Below are positions 27,955 through 38,439 of a DNA stretch of 64,000 bases, piece by piece; the stretch's first letter is position 1, and every line of letters starts with the position of its first letter. Both the position numbers and the translations under genes were made by a program. The notes under the pieces are model-generated. The model did no database searches and was not told the DNA's origin. It saw only the letters and a program-made list of their open reading frames with translations. This DNA is from Cellulosimicrobium sp. CUA-896. GTDB taxonomy: Bacteria > Actinomycetota > Actinomycetes > Actinomycetales > Cellulomonadaceae. The stretch lies in assembly GCF_001942335.1 (NCBI RefSeq), contig NZ_MKKH01000011.1, forward strand, positions 124,001-188,000. Direction: 5' to 3'.

Positions 27955-30634
27955 GTGAACGACCTCTCCCCACCGGAACTGTCCCCGGGCACGGGTCGTG
28001 GGCTCGCCCGCCACGACGTCCCTGCCCCGCTCCGCGACGACGTCCGCCTCCTCGGCGGCCTGCTCGGCACCGTCCTGCGCGAGACGGGAGGGCAGGGACT
28101 GCTCGACGACGTCGAGCGCCTGCGCGAGCTCGCGATCCGTGCCTACGACGACTCGACGGGCGCGGTGCTCGCCGAGGCCGAGGCGCTCGTCGACGGCCTC
28201 ACGATGGAGCGCGCCGAGCAGGTGGCCCGCGCGTTCACGTGCTACTTCCACCTGGCCAACCTCGCCGAGGAGTACCACCGCGTGCGCGTGCTGCGCGAGC
28301 GCGAGGCCGCCTTCGCGCACGACGCCGTGACCCAGGACGACTCGCTGCCCGAGGCGTTCGAGGAGCTCACGTCCGAGGTGGGTCGCGAGGAGGCGCTGCA
28401 CCGGCTGCGCCGCCTCGAGTTCCGCCCCGTGCTGACGGCGCACCCCACGGAGGCGCGTCGGCGCGCCGTGTCCGGAGCCGTGCGGCGCATCGCCACTCTC
28501 CTCGACGAGCGCGACGCCCAGCACCTCGGCGGCACGTCGCTCGCGGAGAACGAGCGCCGCCTGCTCGCCGAGATCGACACGATGTGGCGCACCGCGCCGA
28601 TCCGCGAGCACAAGCCGTCCGTGCTCGACGAGGTCAGGACCGCCCTCGGCGTGTTCGACGCGACGATGTTCGACACGTTCCCCGCGGTGTACCGCCGGCT
28701 CGACGACTGGCTCCTCGGCGACGACGCCGGCCGCGAGGAGCCCCTCGTGCGCCCGTTCGTCAGCTCGGCACGTGGATCGGCGGCGACCGCGACGGCAACC
28801 CGAACGTCACGGCGGAGGTCACGCGCCAGGCCGCGGCGATCGCCTCGGAGCACGCGCTCGTCGCGCTCGAGCAGCAGGCGCGGCGCGTCGGCCGCAAGCT
28901 GACGCTCGACGAGGACGGCACGCCGCCGTCGGACGGGCTCCGCGCGCTCTGGCAGCGCCAGCGCCAGCTCTCGGAGGTCGTCACCGCGACGGCCGCCGAG
29001 GCGTCGCCGCGCGAGCCGCACCGCGCGGTGCTGCTCGTCGTCGCCGACCGCATCGCGGCCACGCGCGCCCGCGACGCCGACCTCGCGTACGCCGAGCCCG
29101 AGCAGCTCGAGGAGGACCTGCGCGTCGTCCAGCACTCCCTCGTGGCCGCCGGCGCGCCCCGCGCCGCGTACGGCGACCTCCAGCAGCTCGTGTGGCAGGT
29201 GGAGACGTTCGGCTTCCACCTCGCCGAGCTCGAGGTGCGCCAGCACTCTCAGGTGCACGAGGCCGCCCTGGCGGAGATCGCCGAGAAGGGCCTGCACGGC
29301 GAGCTGTCGGACCGCACGCGCGAGGTGCTCGACACGTTCCGCGCGCTCGGCGCCGTCCAGCAGCGCTACGGCCAGCGCGCCGCACGCCGCTACATCGTGT
29401 CGTTCACGCAGAAGCCCGAGCACCTGGCGGCGGTCTACGAGCTCGCCGAGCTCGCGTTCGAGGGCGCGGACGTGCCCGTCGTGGACGCGATCCCGCTCTT
29501 CGAGACCTTCGCCGACCTCGCGGCGAGCGTCGACATCCTCGAGGCGATGCTCACGCAGCCGCAGGTCCAGCGTCGGCTGGCCGAGAACGGGCGCCGGGTG
29601 GAGGTCATGCTCGGCTACTCGGACTCGTCCAAGGACGTCGGCCCGGTGTCCGCGACCCTGGCCCTGCACGACGCCCAGCGCCGCATCGCCCAGTGGGCGC
29701 AGCGCCACGACATCACGCTCACGCTGTTCCACGGGCGCGGCGGCGCGCTCGGCCGCGGCGGCGGTCCCGCGAACCGCGCGGTGCTCGCCCAGCCCCCGGG
29801 CTCGGTCGACGGGCGCTTCAAGCTCACCGAGCAGGGCGAGGTCATCCTCGCCCGCTACGGCGACCCGACGATCGCCTCGCGGCACATCGAGCAGGTCGCC
29901 GCGGCCACGCTGCTCGCGTCCGCGCCGTCGACGGAGCGTCGCAACGCCGAGGCGACCGAGCGCTACCGCGGCCTCGCGGACGCGCTCGACGCCTCGTCGC
30001 GCCGCCGGTTCCACGAGCTCGTGCGCGCCGAGGGGTTCCCGCAGTGGTTCTCCGAGGTGACCCCGCTGGAGGAGGTCGGGCTCCTGCCCATCGGGTCCCG
30101 CCCGGCCCGCCGCGGCCTGTCCGTGGAGTCGCTCGAGGACCTGCGCGCGATCCCGTGGGTGTTCTCCTGGTCGCAGGCGCGCATCAACCTCGCGGGGTGG
30201 TACGGGCTCGGCACGGCGCTCGCCGAGTTCGGCGACCTCGAGCTGCTGCGCGAGGCGCACCGCGAGTGGCCGCTGTTCGCCACGCTCCTGGACAACGTCG
30301 AGATGTCGCTCGCCAAGACGGACGAGCGCATCGCCGAGCGCTACCTCGCGCTCGGGGACCGCGACGACCTCGCCGCGGCCGTGCTCGACGAGCTGCGCCT
30401 GACGCGCGAGCAGGTGCTCGCGGTGACCGGCAACGCGTGGCCGCTCGCCGGCCGTCGGGTGCTCGGGCGCGCCGTGCAGCTGCGCAGCCCCTACGTGGAC
30501 GCGCTGTCGCTGCTGCAGGTCCGCGCGCTGCGCGGGCTGCGGGCGGGCGCGAGGGCCCCGCCAAGGACGAGCTGCAGCACCTGCTGCTCCTGACCGTCAA
30601 CGGCGTCGCCGCCGGTCTGCAGAACACCGGCTGA
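27955..30634 (+). CDS. ppc: Phosphoenolpyruvate carboxylase, two frame breaks
   Basis: About 893 residues when corrected, normal for the family. It makes oxaloacetate from phosphoenolpyruvate and bicarbonate, refilling the TCA cycle. Key motifs: LTAHPTEARRR with catalytic H163, GGDRDGNPNVT, GYSDSSKDVGP and LFHGRGGALGRGGGP. The frame changes near 28760 (one base missing before the GGDRDGNPNVT segment) and near 30550, after which the normal ending LQNTG with stop at 30632-30634 is reached. The GTG start is leaderless in appearance. Confidence 0.94.
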
Positions 30635-30961
30635 CCCTCGGGCTCACGGTCGCGACGCCGTCGGGAGCGGGCACACGCCCGCACCCGGCGGCCGTCCGCT
30701 TTCTGGACAAGCGTCCATCTGGTGAATGAATCGTCAACCGTCGTCCGCACTCGGCGCCAGATCGGTGTCGAAGGTAAAGGTCTTGCCAGAGGGCTCCCAC
30801 TCGGCGGCATCCATGGGCTAGTCTGGCGACGGATCGGCAGCGTGGGCCTCGCTCGTGCGCGAGGGTGCGCGCGAGCCGGACCGGCCGGTCGTGACGCCGG
30901 GCAGGCGGCGTCGACCCCGTCGGGGCGGGCGGGGGCAGGGCAGGAGAGGCGGGCGGTACCG
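30635..30961. other. Intergenic leader between ppc and the STAS gene
   Basis: 327 bases. TAGTCT near 30819 could be a -10 but sits about 140 bases before the start codon. An inverted repeat TGGAC-AAGC-GTCCA lies at 30704-30717. An ATG at 30726 stays in frame with the STAS gene but encodes a low-complexity basic stretch. No convincing gene. Confidence 0.4.
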
Positions 30962-31339
30962 ATGCAGGAGACAGGGACCAGGGGAGCAGCCGTCGAGACG
31001 GGCGGCATCCGCCTGATCGAGGAGCCCGGTGCGAGTGTCGTGGACATGTGGGGCGAGATCGACGTCGCCCTGCGCAGCGAGGCGAGCGCCGCCCTGGCGA
31101 ACGCGCTCGAGCGCGACGTCCCGGTGGTCATCGACACGTCGAAGGTGACGTTCATGGACTCGACCGGGATCGCGTTCCTCGTGCAGTTCTACACGATCGG
31201 CTCCGAGGAGGGGCTGTCGGTGACGCTCCGGAACCCGCCGAGCGTCGTGACCGACGTGCTGGAGATGCTCGGCGTCATCGAGATGTTCGGCACGGACCGG
31301 CACGAGGTCTCCTCGAGCCACGAGGTCGCTGCCGGCTGA
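30962..31339 (+). CDS. STAS-domain anti-sigma-factor antagonist
   Basis: 125 residues, RsbV/SpoIIAA type. The phosphorylation site is S67 in [15 protein letters not shown], the canonical DSTG. When dephosphorylated such proteins bind an anti-sigma kinase and release its sigma factor. No kinase, phosphatase or sigma-factor gene is adjacent, so its partner lies elsewhere. Start at 30962 fits the usual length of the fold; the SD is weak. Confidence 0.87.
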   Translation: MQETGTRGAAVETGGIRLIEEPGASVVDMWGEIDVALRSEASAALANALERDVPVVIDTSKVTFMDSTGIAFLVQFYTIGSEEGLSVTLRNPPSVVTDVLEMLGVIEMFGTDRHEVSSSHEVAAG

Positions 31340-31399
31340 CCCCGCGGGACGACTCCGCGGGCCGGCGGGACCGCAGCGCGAGCCCGAGCCGGCGGGACC

Positions 31400-32212
31400 T
31401 CAGCGAGCAGCAGCGGCGCGCCGGGCGTCCTCCGCCGCGAGCGCCGCGGCCCCGACGATGCCCGCCGCGTTGCGCAGCCGCGCCGGGACGACCGGAGCGC
31501 GCAGGTGCAGCAGCGGCAGGAACTTCTCGTGCTTCTTGCTGACGCCCCCGCCGACGACGACGAGGTCGGGCGAGAGCAGGTCCTCGACGACGCCGAAGTA
31601 CCGCTGGAGTCGTTCGGCCCACTGCTCCCAGCTGAGGTCCTCGCGGTCGCGCGCGGCCTCGGACGCCCGGGTCTCGGCGTCGTACCCGTCGATCTCGAGG
31701 TGGCCGAGCTCGCTGTTCGGCAGCAGGATCCCGTCGACGATCAGCGCGCTGCCGATGCCCGTGCCGAGCGTCGCGACGAGCACGACGCCGTCCGTGTCGC
31801 GTGCCGCGCCGTAGCGCACCTCGGCGACGCCCGCCGCGTCGGCGTCGTTGACGGCCACGACGTGCCGACCGGTCTCGCGCCCGAGCAGCGCCGGGACGTC
31901 CACACCCGTCCAGGACTGGTCGAGGTTCGCCATGGAGCGCACGACACCGCGCTGGAGCGGGGCCGGGAACGCGACGCCGAGCGGGACGTCCGTCGGGAGG
32001 TCGTACTCGTCGACGAGGCGCCCGATCACCTCCGCGACGGCCTGCGGCGTCGAGGGCTGCGGCGTGGGGATGCGGTGACGGTCCTGGGCGAGCTCGCCCG
32101 TCGCCAGGTCGACGGGCGCGCCCTTGACGCCGCTGCCCCCCACGTCGACGCCGAACGCGAGGGCGGGACCGGCGGAGCCGTCGTCGTGGTGGGAGGAGGT
32201 GTGCGCGTTCAT
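31400..32212 (-). CDS. ppgK: Polyphosphate glucokinase
   Basis: 270 residues of the ROK family. [17 protein letters not shown] is the phosphate-binding loop; [20 protein letters not shown] followed by LGHLEIDG is typical of actinobacterial polyphosphate/ATP glucokinases. It phosphorylates glucose to glucose-6-phosphate. Its ATG overlaps the map stop as ATGA, so it is translated from the map transcript. Confidence 0.92.
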   Translation of the reverse strand: MNAHTSSHHDDGSAGPALAFGVDVGGSGVKGAPVDLATGELAQDRHRIPTPQPSTPQAVAEVIGRLVDEYDLPTDVPLGVAFPAPLQRGVVRSMANLDQSWTGVDVPALLGRETGRHVVAVNDADAAGVAEVRYGAARDTDGVVLVATLGTGIGSALIVDGILLPNSELGHLEIDGYDAETRASEAARDREDLSWEQWAERLQRYFGVVEDLLSPDLVVVGGGVSKKHEKFLPLLHLRAPVVPARLRNAAGIVGAAALAAEDARRAAAAR

Positions 32213-33129
32213 GGGAGTGTGAGGATCTCCGCTCCGTCGTCGGTCACCAGCAGCGTGTGCTCGAACTGAGCCGTCCGTGAGGTGTCTGCGGTGACTACCG
32301 TCCACCCGTCGTCCCACATCCGCCACTCGGACGTGCCGAGGGTGAGCATGGGCTCGATGGTGAAGACCATCCCGGGCTCGATCACCGTGTCGTGCAGCGG
32401 TGCGGCGTCGTAGTGGGGGATCACGAGGCCGGAGTGGAAGGCCCGGCCGACGCCGTGGCCGGTGTACTCGCGCACGACGCCGTAGCCGAACCGGGCGGCG
32501 TAGCGCTCGATCACCCGGCCCACGACGTTGACCTGGCGACCGGGCGCGACGGCCCTGATCCCGCGGGCGAGGGCCTCGCGCGTGCGTTCCACGAGCAGCG
32601 CCGACTCCTCGTCGACCTCGCCGACGGCGAAGGTCGCGTTCGTGTCGCCGTGCACGCCGCCGATGAAGGCCGTGACGTCGACGTTGACGATGTCGCCCTC
32701 GACGAGCGCCGTGGAGTCGGGGATGCCGTGGCACACGACCTCGTTGACGGACGTGCACAGCGACTTCGGGAACCCGCGGTACCCGAGCGTGGACGGGTAG
32801 GCGCCGTGGTCGAGCAGGAACTCGTGGCCGACGCGGTCGAGCTCGTCCGTCGTCACGCCCGGTGCCACGTGCCGGCCGACCTCGGCGAGGGCCTGCGCCG
32901 CGATCCGCGACGCGGCCCGGATGCGCTCGACCGTGCCGGGGTCGTTGACCTCGCTGCCGGTGAAGGGCTGCGGGGCCGGCCGCCCGACGTACTCCGGCCG
33001 GGCGACGGACGCCGGGACGGTGCGCGGCGGGCCGACGGTCCCGGGCGTCAGCGGCGGTCGGCGACCGGGCGGACGAGCCGCTGCGGGGCGCGCCGGGCCC
33101 GGGGGAGCGGCGGGCGACGTCGAGGTCAT
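32209..33129 (-). CDS. map: Methionine aminopeptidase, type I
   Basis: 306 residues. Removes N-terminal methionine after deformylation. All five metal ligands are visible: D151, D162, H225, E259 and E290, and the substrate histidine H134 lies in [10 protein letters not shown]. The first 55 residues are a proline-rich extension like that of mycobacterial MapB-type enzymes, which links to the ribosome or other proteins. ATG start with TAGACT seven bases upstream. Confidence 0.95.
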   Translation of the reverse strand: MTSTSPAAPPGPARPAAARPPGRRPPLTPGTVGPPRTVPASVARPEYVGRPAPQPFTGSEVNDPGTVERIRAASRIAAQALAEVGRHVAPGVTTDELDRVGHEFLLDHGAYPSTLGYRGFPKSLCTSVNEVVCHGIPDSTALVEGDIVNVDVTAFIGGVHGDTNATFAVGEVDEESALLVERTREALARGIRAVAPGRQVNVVGRVIERYAARFGYGVVREYTGHGVGRAFHSGLVIPHYDAAPLHDTVIEPGMVFTIEPMLTLGTSEWRMWDDGWTVVTADTSRTAQFEHTLLVTDDGAEILTLP

Positions 33130-33136
33130 GGGCGCC

Positions 33137-33142
33137 AGTCTA
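33137..33142 (-). promoter_or_regulatory. -10 box of map-ppgK
   Basis: TAGACT on the minus strand, seven bases before the map ATG. Confidence 0.5.
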
Positions 33143-33185
33143 CGAAGGCGTGTGCGGCGTGCGGATCTGCGGGAGGATCGGGACC

Positions 33186-33398
33186 ATGACGACCTTCAGC
33201 GACGACGGCGACCCGGCGGGCCGCGACCAGTACTACTACGACACGCGCACGGGTGAGGTGCACCGGGGGCCGACGGGCTCGTGGTCGCACCGCATGGGCC
33301 CGTACGCGACGCGGGAGGAGGCCCAGCACGCCCTGGAGACGGCCCGCGCGCGCTCCGAGGCCTGGGACGAGGAGGACCGCCGAGAGCGCGGGGAGTGA
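33186..33398 (+). CDS. Small SPOR-like protein
   Basis: 70 residues. [38 protein letters not shown] resembles actinobacterial SPOR-domain proteins found next to map. SPOR domains bind denuded glycan strands, but there is no signal peptide or membrane anchor, so a wall role is uncertain. GGGAGG lies nine bases before the ATG. The stop overlaps the amidase GTG as GTGA, and the coupling to a wall amidase supports a wall link. Confidence 0.75.
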   Translation: MTTFSDDGDPAGRDQYYYDTRTGEVHRGPTGSWSHRMGPYATREEAQHALETARARSEAWDEEDRRERGE

Positions 33399-34345
33399 CG
33401 CACGCACCGGGACCACCGCGCCGTGCCTGGGCCGGCCGGCTCGGGCTGCTCCTCGCAGGGCTGGCGGTCGGCGGGCTGACGTTCCTCCTCGTGCTCCAGG
33501 TGCGGGCGGGGACCTCCACGGGCCCGGTGCCGACGGCGACCCCCGCCGCGCCGGCGCAGGAGGCGCCCGGGACGGCGGGGTCGCCCGGGCCGCCCGCGGC
33601 CGACGACGACGGCGGGGTCGACGGGGCCGGCGGGACCGACGGGGCGGGCGAAGCCGGCGGGGCCCCGCTCGCGGGGCTGACGGTCGCCGTCGACCCGGGT
33701 CACAACGGCGCGAACGCCGAGAAACCGCTCACGGTGAACGCGCCCGTGCCGGACGGGCGCGGTGGCACCAAGGCGTGCAACACCGTCGGGACGGCGACCG
33801 CCGCCGGGTACCCGGAGCACGCGTTCGCGTGGGACGTCGCCGCGCGCCTGACCGACCGGCTCACCGCTCTCGGCGCCACGGTGGTGCTCACCCGGCCCGA
33901 CGACGCCGGCGTCGGTCCGTGCGTCGACGCCCGCGGTCGCTTCCCGCAGGAGCACGGCGCCGACGTGCTCGTGTCGCTGCACGCCGACGGCGCCGAGGAC
34001 CGCGGGGTGGACGGCTTCTTCGTGATCGTGGCCGACCCGCCGGTGCACGAGGCGCAGGGAGCGCCCAGCGTCGCGCTCGCGCAGGACCTCGTCGGCGCGC
34101 TGGGCGCCGCAGGGTTCGTGCCGTCCGACCGGTACGACGGCGCGATCTCCCGCCGGGCCGACCTCGCGACGCTCAACCACGCCGAGCGCCCCGCGGTGCT
34201 GCTCGAGCTCGGGCAGATGCGCCACCCGGCCGAGGGTGCGCTCATGGAGTCCGAGGCCGGCCGGCAGCGCTACGCCGACGCCGTCGCGGCGGGCCTGCGC
34301 GCGTGGGCGGCCGACCGCGGCGTTCCCGGCCCGCCCCAGGACTAG
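33395..34345 (+). CDS. N-acetylmuramoyl-L-alanine amidase (Amidase_3)
   Basis: 316 residues. A membrane anchor spans residues about 14-36, then a threonine/proline/glycine-rich linker to about 90, then the zinc amidase domain. Zinc ligands appear as VAVDPGHNG, the glutamate in YPEHAFAWD, and VSLHADGAED; the catalytic glutamate is likely in VLLELGQMRHPAE. It cuts peptide stems from glycan strands outside the membrane. Translationally coupled to the SPOR-like gene. Confidence 0.9.
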   Translation: MTHAPGPPRRAWAGRLGLLLAGLAVGGLTFLLVLQVRAGTSTGPVPTATPAAPAQEAPGTAGSPGPPAADDDGGVDGAGGTDGAGEAGGAPLAGLTVAVDPGHNGANAEKPLTVNAPVPDGRGGTKACNTVGTATAAGYPEHAFAWDVAARLTDRLTALGATVVLTRPDDAGVGPCVDARGRFPQEHGADVLVSLHADGAEDRGVDGFFVIVADPPVHEAQGAPSVALAQDLVGALGAAGFVPSDRYDGAISRRADLATLNHAERPAVLLELGQMRHPAEGALMESEAGRQRYADAVAAGLRAWAADRGVPGPPQD

Positions 34346-34357
34346 GCCGCGCGCCGG

Positions 34358-35209
34358 TCAGCGCGCGAAGCTGTGGCCCTCGTCGGGGAACGTGCCGGCG
34401 CGCACGTCGGCGGCGTACGCCTCGGCGGCGCCGCGCAGCGCCTGCCCCAGCTCCGCGTAGCGTCGCGCGAACCGCGGGGACCACTCGGTCATCCCCGCCA
34501 TGTCGGTCCAGACCAGCACCTGGCCGTCGCACTGCGGCCCGGCGCCGATGCCGATGGTCGGCACGGCGAGGATCTCGGTGACGCGCGCCGCGACCTCGAC
34601 CGGGACCATCTCGAGGACGACCGCGACCGCACCGGCCTCGGCGACGGCGAGCGCGTCCTCGCTGAGCCGCTCCGCGGCGTCGTCCCCGCGCCCCTGCACC
34701 CGCGGGCCGCCCAGCGCGTGCTCCGACTGCGGCGTGTACCCGACGTGGCCGACGACGGGGATGCCCGCCTCGGTGAGCGCGCGGACCTGCGGGACGACGC
34801 GACGGCCGCCCTCGAGCTTGACGGCGCTGACCCCCGTCTCCTTGAGGAAGCGCACGCCCGTGGCGAGCGCCTGCTCCGGCCCGGCCTCGTAGGACCCGAA
34901 CGGCAGGTCGACGACCACGAGGGCGCGACGCGCCGCACGGGCGACCGCGCGGGCGGCCGGGACCAGGTCGTCAACGGTGACGGGGAGCGTGGTGGCGTGG
35001 CCGTGCATCGTGTTGCCGATCGAGTCTCCGACGAGCAGCACGTCGATGCCCGCCTCGTCGAACAGGTGCGCGGTGACCGCGTCGTACGCCGTGAGCATCG
35101 TGATCCGCTCGCCGCGCGCCTTCGCCTCGGCGAGGTGGTGGACGCGCACGCGCCGGGGCGCGGTGCCCCAGTCCGGCGACGACGGCTCGGGGGCGGTGTG
35201 TGCGGACAT
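34358..35209 (-). CDS. panB: Ketopantoate hydroxymethyltransferase
   Basis: 283 residues. First step of pantothenate synthesis: 2-oxoisovalerate plus methylene-tetrahydrofolate to ketopantoate. Motifs MLTAYDAVTAHLFDEAGIDVLLVGDSIGN and VKLEGG, GHVGYTPQS and VPTIGIGAGPQCDGQVLV are all family-typical. GAAAGG before the ATG at 35209; an upstream in-frame ATG at 35242 has no SD. panC and panD are not in the window. Confidence 0.95.
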   Translation of the reverse strand: MSAHTAPEPSSPDWGTAPRRVRVHHLAEAKARGERITMLTAYDAVTAHLFDEAGIDVLLVGDSIGNTMHGHATTLPVTVDDLVPAARAVARAARRALVVVDLPFGSYEAGPEQALATGVRFLKETGVSAVKLEGGRRVVPQVRALTEAGIPVVGHVGYTPQSEHALGGPRVQGRGDDAAERLSEDALAVAEAGAVAVVLEMVPVEVAARVTEILAVPTIGIGAGPQCDGQVLVWTDMAGMTEWSPRFARRYAELGQALRGAAEAYAADVRAGTFPDEGHSFAR

Positions 35210-35275
35210 GGGGGCCTTTCTCGGGTGGGTTTCGGGCGGCACGGCGGGCGCGTCTCCCGCCGGCGGCGACGCGGC

Positions 35276-36993
35276 TCAGCCGAGCGGCTCGCGCCAGCGG
35301 GACGTGATCGGCAGACGGCGGTCGCGTCCGAACGCGAGCGCGGTGACCTTGGTGCCCGGCGGGTACTGGCGGCGCTTCCACTCGGCGCGGTCGACGAGCC
35401 GCACGACCGTGTCGACGACCTCGGGGTCGAAACCGCGCGCGAGGAGCTCGGCCCGTCCCTCCGCGTGCTCGATGTACGCGTCGAGCACCTCGTCGAGCAG
35501 CTCGTACGGGGGCAGCGAGTCCTGGTCGGTCTGGCCGGGCCGGAGCTCGGCCGACGGGGGCTTGGTGATCGACGACTCGGGGATGGGCGGGATCTCGCCG
35601 GCGTCCAGCGCCTGGTCGTTGCGCCACCGCGCGAGCCGCCACACGCGCGACTTGTCCACGTCCTTGATCGGGGCGAAGCCGCCGATGCTGCCGGCGTCGT
35701 AGATCGTCGCGTAGCCGGTGGCGAGCTCGGACTTGTTCCCCGGCGCGACGACGAGGTGGCCCTCCGCGTTGGACAGCGCCATGAGCACGACGCCGCGCAC
35801 GCGCGCCTGCAGGTTCTCCTCGGCCACGCCCGTCAGGTGCAGCTCGCCCTGGAACGCGTCGACCATCGGGCCGATGGGCTGGACGCGGTAGTCCGCGCCG
35901 AGGCGCTTGGCGAGGTCCGCGGCGTCGTCCTTGCTGTGCTCGGACGAGTACGCGGACGGCATGGAGACCGCGACGACGTTCGCCCCGCCGACCGCGTCCG
36001 CCGCGATCGTCGCGGTGAGGGCCGAGTCGATGCCGCCGGACGCGCCGAGCACGACCGAGCGGAAGCCGTTCTTGCGCACGTAGCCGGCGAGACCGGTCAC
36101 GCAGGCCCGGTACACCTCCTCGTCGGCCGGCAGCAGAGGCGCGACGGGCCAGCGCCCGTCGACGGGCGCGGCGGGGCGCCGTCGGGCAGGTCCCACACCA
36201 GGAGGTCCTCGACGAACTGCGGCGCGCGGGCGAGGAGGTCGCCCGCACGGTCGAGGACGAAGGAGCCGCCGTCGAACACGAGGTCGTCCTGCCCGCCCAC
36301 CATGTTGACGTACACGACCGGGGCGTCGACCTCCCGCGCCCGCCGGGCGGCGAGGTCGGTGCGCACGTGGCCCTTGCCCTCCTCGAACGGCGAGCCGTTG
36401 AGGACGACGAGCAGGTCGAGCCCGTCGCCGGTCTCGTCGAGCGCGGCCATCTCCGCGACGGGGCCGCCGTCCTGCCAGATGTCCTCGCAGATGGCGAGGC
36501 CGACGCGCCGGCCCGCGACCTCGACGACCGTGGTCGTGCGCCCCGGCGCGAAGATGCGGAACTCGTCGAACACGCCGTAGTTCGGCAGGTGGTGCTTGTC
36601 GTACGCGGCCTGCACGACGCCGTCGCGCAGCACGACGGCGCGGTTGGTCGGGAGGTCGGCCGGGCTGCCCGACGCCTCGCGCTCCGCACCGCCGGCGCCC
36701 CGCGGGGCGCCGGCGGTGCCCACGGTGCCGAGCACGACGGTCGTCGCGCCGAGCCCCTCCGCGGCGAGCTGGTCGGCGACCCGCGCGGCCGCGGCCCACG
36801 CGGCGCGGCGGAAGGACGCGCGCAGGGCGAGGTCCTCGACGGGGTATCCGGTGAGCGTCATCTCGGGGAAGGCCACGAGGTCGGCACCGGCGGCGGCCGC
36901 CTGCCGGGTGCGCTCGAGGACGAGGGCGGCGTTGCCGTCGAGATCGCCGACGCACGTGTCGACCTGTGCCAGCGCGACGCGCAGATCAGCCAT
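35276..36993 (-). CDS. nadE: Glutamine-dependent NAD+ synthase, one frame break
   Basis: About 572 residues when corrected. Last step of NAD synthesis. The N-terminal nitrilase-like glutaminase has the triad E44, K133 and C169 (ICEDIW). The C-terminal synthetase has the ATP loop GASGGIDSALT and ends ITSRWREPLG. The frame shifts at a G-run at 36173-36176 (plus strand), where one base appears missing. TAGGCT six bases before the ATG. Same direction as panB with a 66-base gap. Confidence 0.95.
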
Positions 36994-36999
36994 GCCGTC

Positions 37000-37005
37000 A
37001 GCCTA
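37000..37005 (-). promoter_or_regulatory. -10 box of nadE
   Basis: TAGGCT on the minus strand, six bases before the ATG at 36993. Confidence 0.5.
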
Positions 37006-37102
37006 GACGAGCGCCCGGCGTCCGCCCGGCGTCCGCCCGGCACCGAGTCCGCCACCCGGTCGTGTCACTCGTTCGTCACACGGATCAGGCAGGATGTACC
37101 GC

Positions 37103-38439
37103 ATGGACAGGCAGCAGGAGTTCGTGCTCCGCACGGTCGAGGAACGGGACATCCGCTTCATCCGGCTCTGGTTCACCGACGTGCTCGGGATGCTCAAGTC
37201 GGTGGCGATCGCGCCGGCGGAGCTGGAGTCCGCCTTCTCGGAGGGCATCGGGTTCGACGGCAGCTCGATCGAGGGCCTCACCCGGGTGTACGAGGCCGAC
37301 ATGATCGCCAAGCCGGACCCGACGACGTTCCAGGTCCTGCCCTGGCGCGGCGACCGGCACGGGACGGCACGCATGTTCTGCGACATCCTCACGCCCGACG
37401 GCGAACCGTCGCTCGCGGACTCGCGCAACGTGCTCAAGCGCACGCTCGCCCGGGCGAGCGACAAGGGCTTCACCTTCTACACGCACCCCGAGGTCGAGTT
37501 CTACCTCTTCAACCAGCCGGCCACGGCGGACGCCCCGCTCGTGCCCGTCGACCAGGGCGGCTACTTCGACCACCTCGCGCGCGGCTCCACGCACGACTTC
37601 CGCCGCGCGGCGATCACGATGCTCGAGTCGATGGGGATCTCGGTCGAGTTCTCCCACCACGAGGCCGGTCCCGGCCAGAACGAGATCGACCTGCGCTACG
37701 CCGACGCCCTGACGACGGCCGACAACCTCATGACGTTCCGCACGGTCGTCAAGGAGGTCGCGCTCGAGCAGGGCGTGTTCGCGTCGTTCATGCCCAAGCC
37801 GCTCGCCGACCAGCCGGGCTCCGGCATGCACACGCACCTGTCCCTCTTCGAGGGCGACCGCAACGCGTTCCACGAGCCCGGGGCGCAGTTCGAGCTGTCG
37901 AAGACGGCACGCCAGTTCATCTCCGGGCTGCTGGTCCACGCCGCCGAGATCACCGCGATCACGAACCAGTACGTCAACTCGTACAAGCGGCTGTGGGGCG
38001 GCGCGGAGGCGCCGAGCTACGTCTGCTGGGGCCACAACAACCGCTCCGCACTCGTGCGTGTGCCCATGTACAAGCCGGGCAAGGGCAACTCGAGCCGTGT
38101 GGAGTACCGCGCGCTCGACTCGGCCACGAACCCCTACCTCGCGTTCGCCGTCATCCTCGCCGCGGGGCTCAAGGGCATCGAGGAGGGCTACGACCTGCCC
38201 GAGGCCACCGAGGACGACGTGTGGGAGCTCACGGACGCGAGCGCCGCGCGCTCGGCATCAAGCCGCTCCCGCAGTCGATCGACGCGGCCGTCGCCGTCAT
38301 GGAGAAGTCGGAGCTGGTCGCCGAGACGCTGGGCGAGCACGTCTTCGACTACGTGCTGCGCAACAAGCGCCAGGAGTGGGACGAGTACCGCGCGCAGGTC
38401 ACGCCGTTCGAGCTGAAGCGGTTCCTCCAGGTCCTGTGA
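37103..38439 (+). CDS. glnA2: Glutamine synthetase, GlnA2 type, one frame break
   Basis: About 445 residues when corrected, shorter than GlnA1. It starts DRQQEFVLRTVEERDIRFIRLWFTD like actinobacterial GlnA2 proteins and carries EGIGFDGSSIEG, EVEFYLF and GSGMHTHLSL. The segment where GlnA1 has its adenylylated tyrosine reads EGYDLPEATEDDVW, so regulation by GlnE is not expected. One base is missing near 38239. ATG at 37103 was chosen over 37094 because AGGA is well spaced. Upstream lie GTCAC-N6-GTCAC (37064-37079) and a 12-base tandem repeat near 37015-37042. glnE overlaps its stop. Confidence 0.92.
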
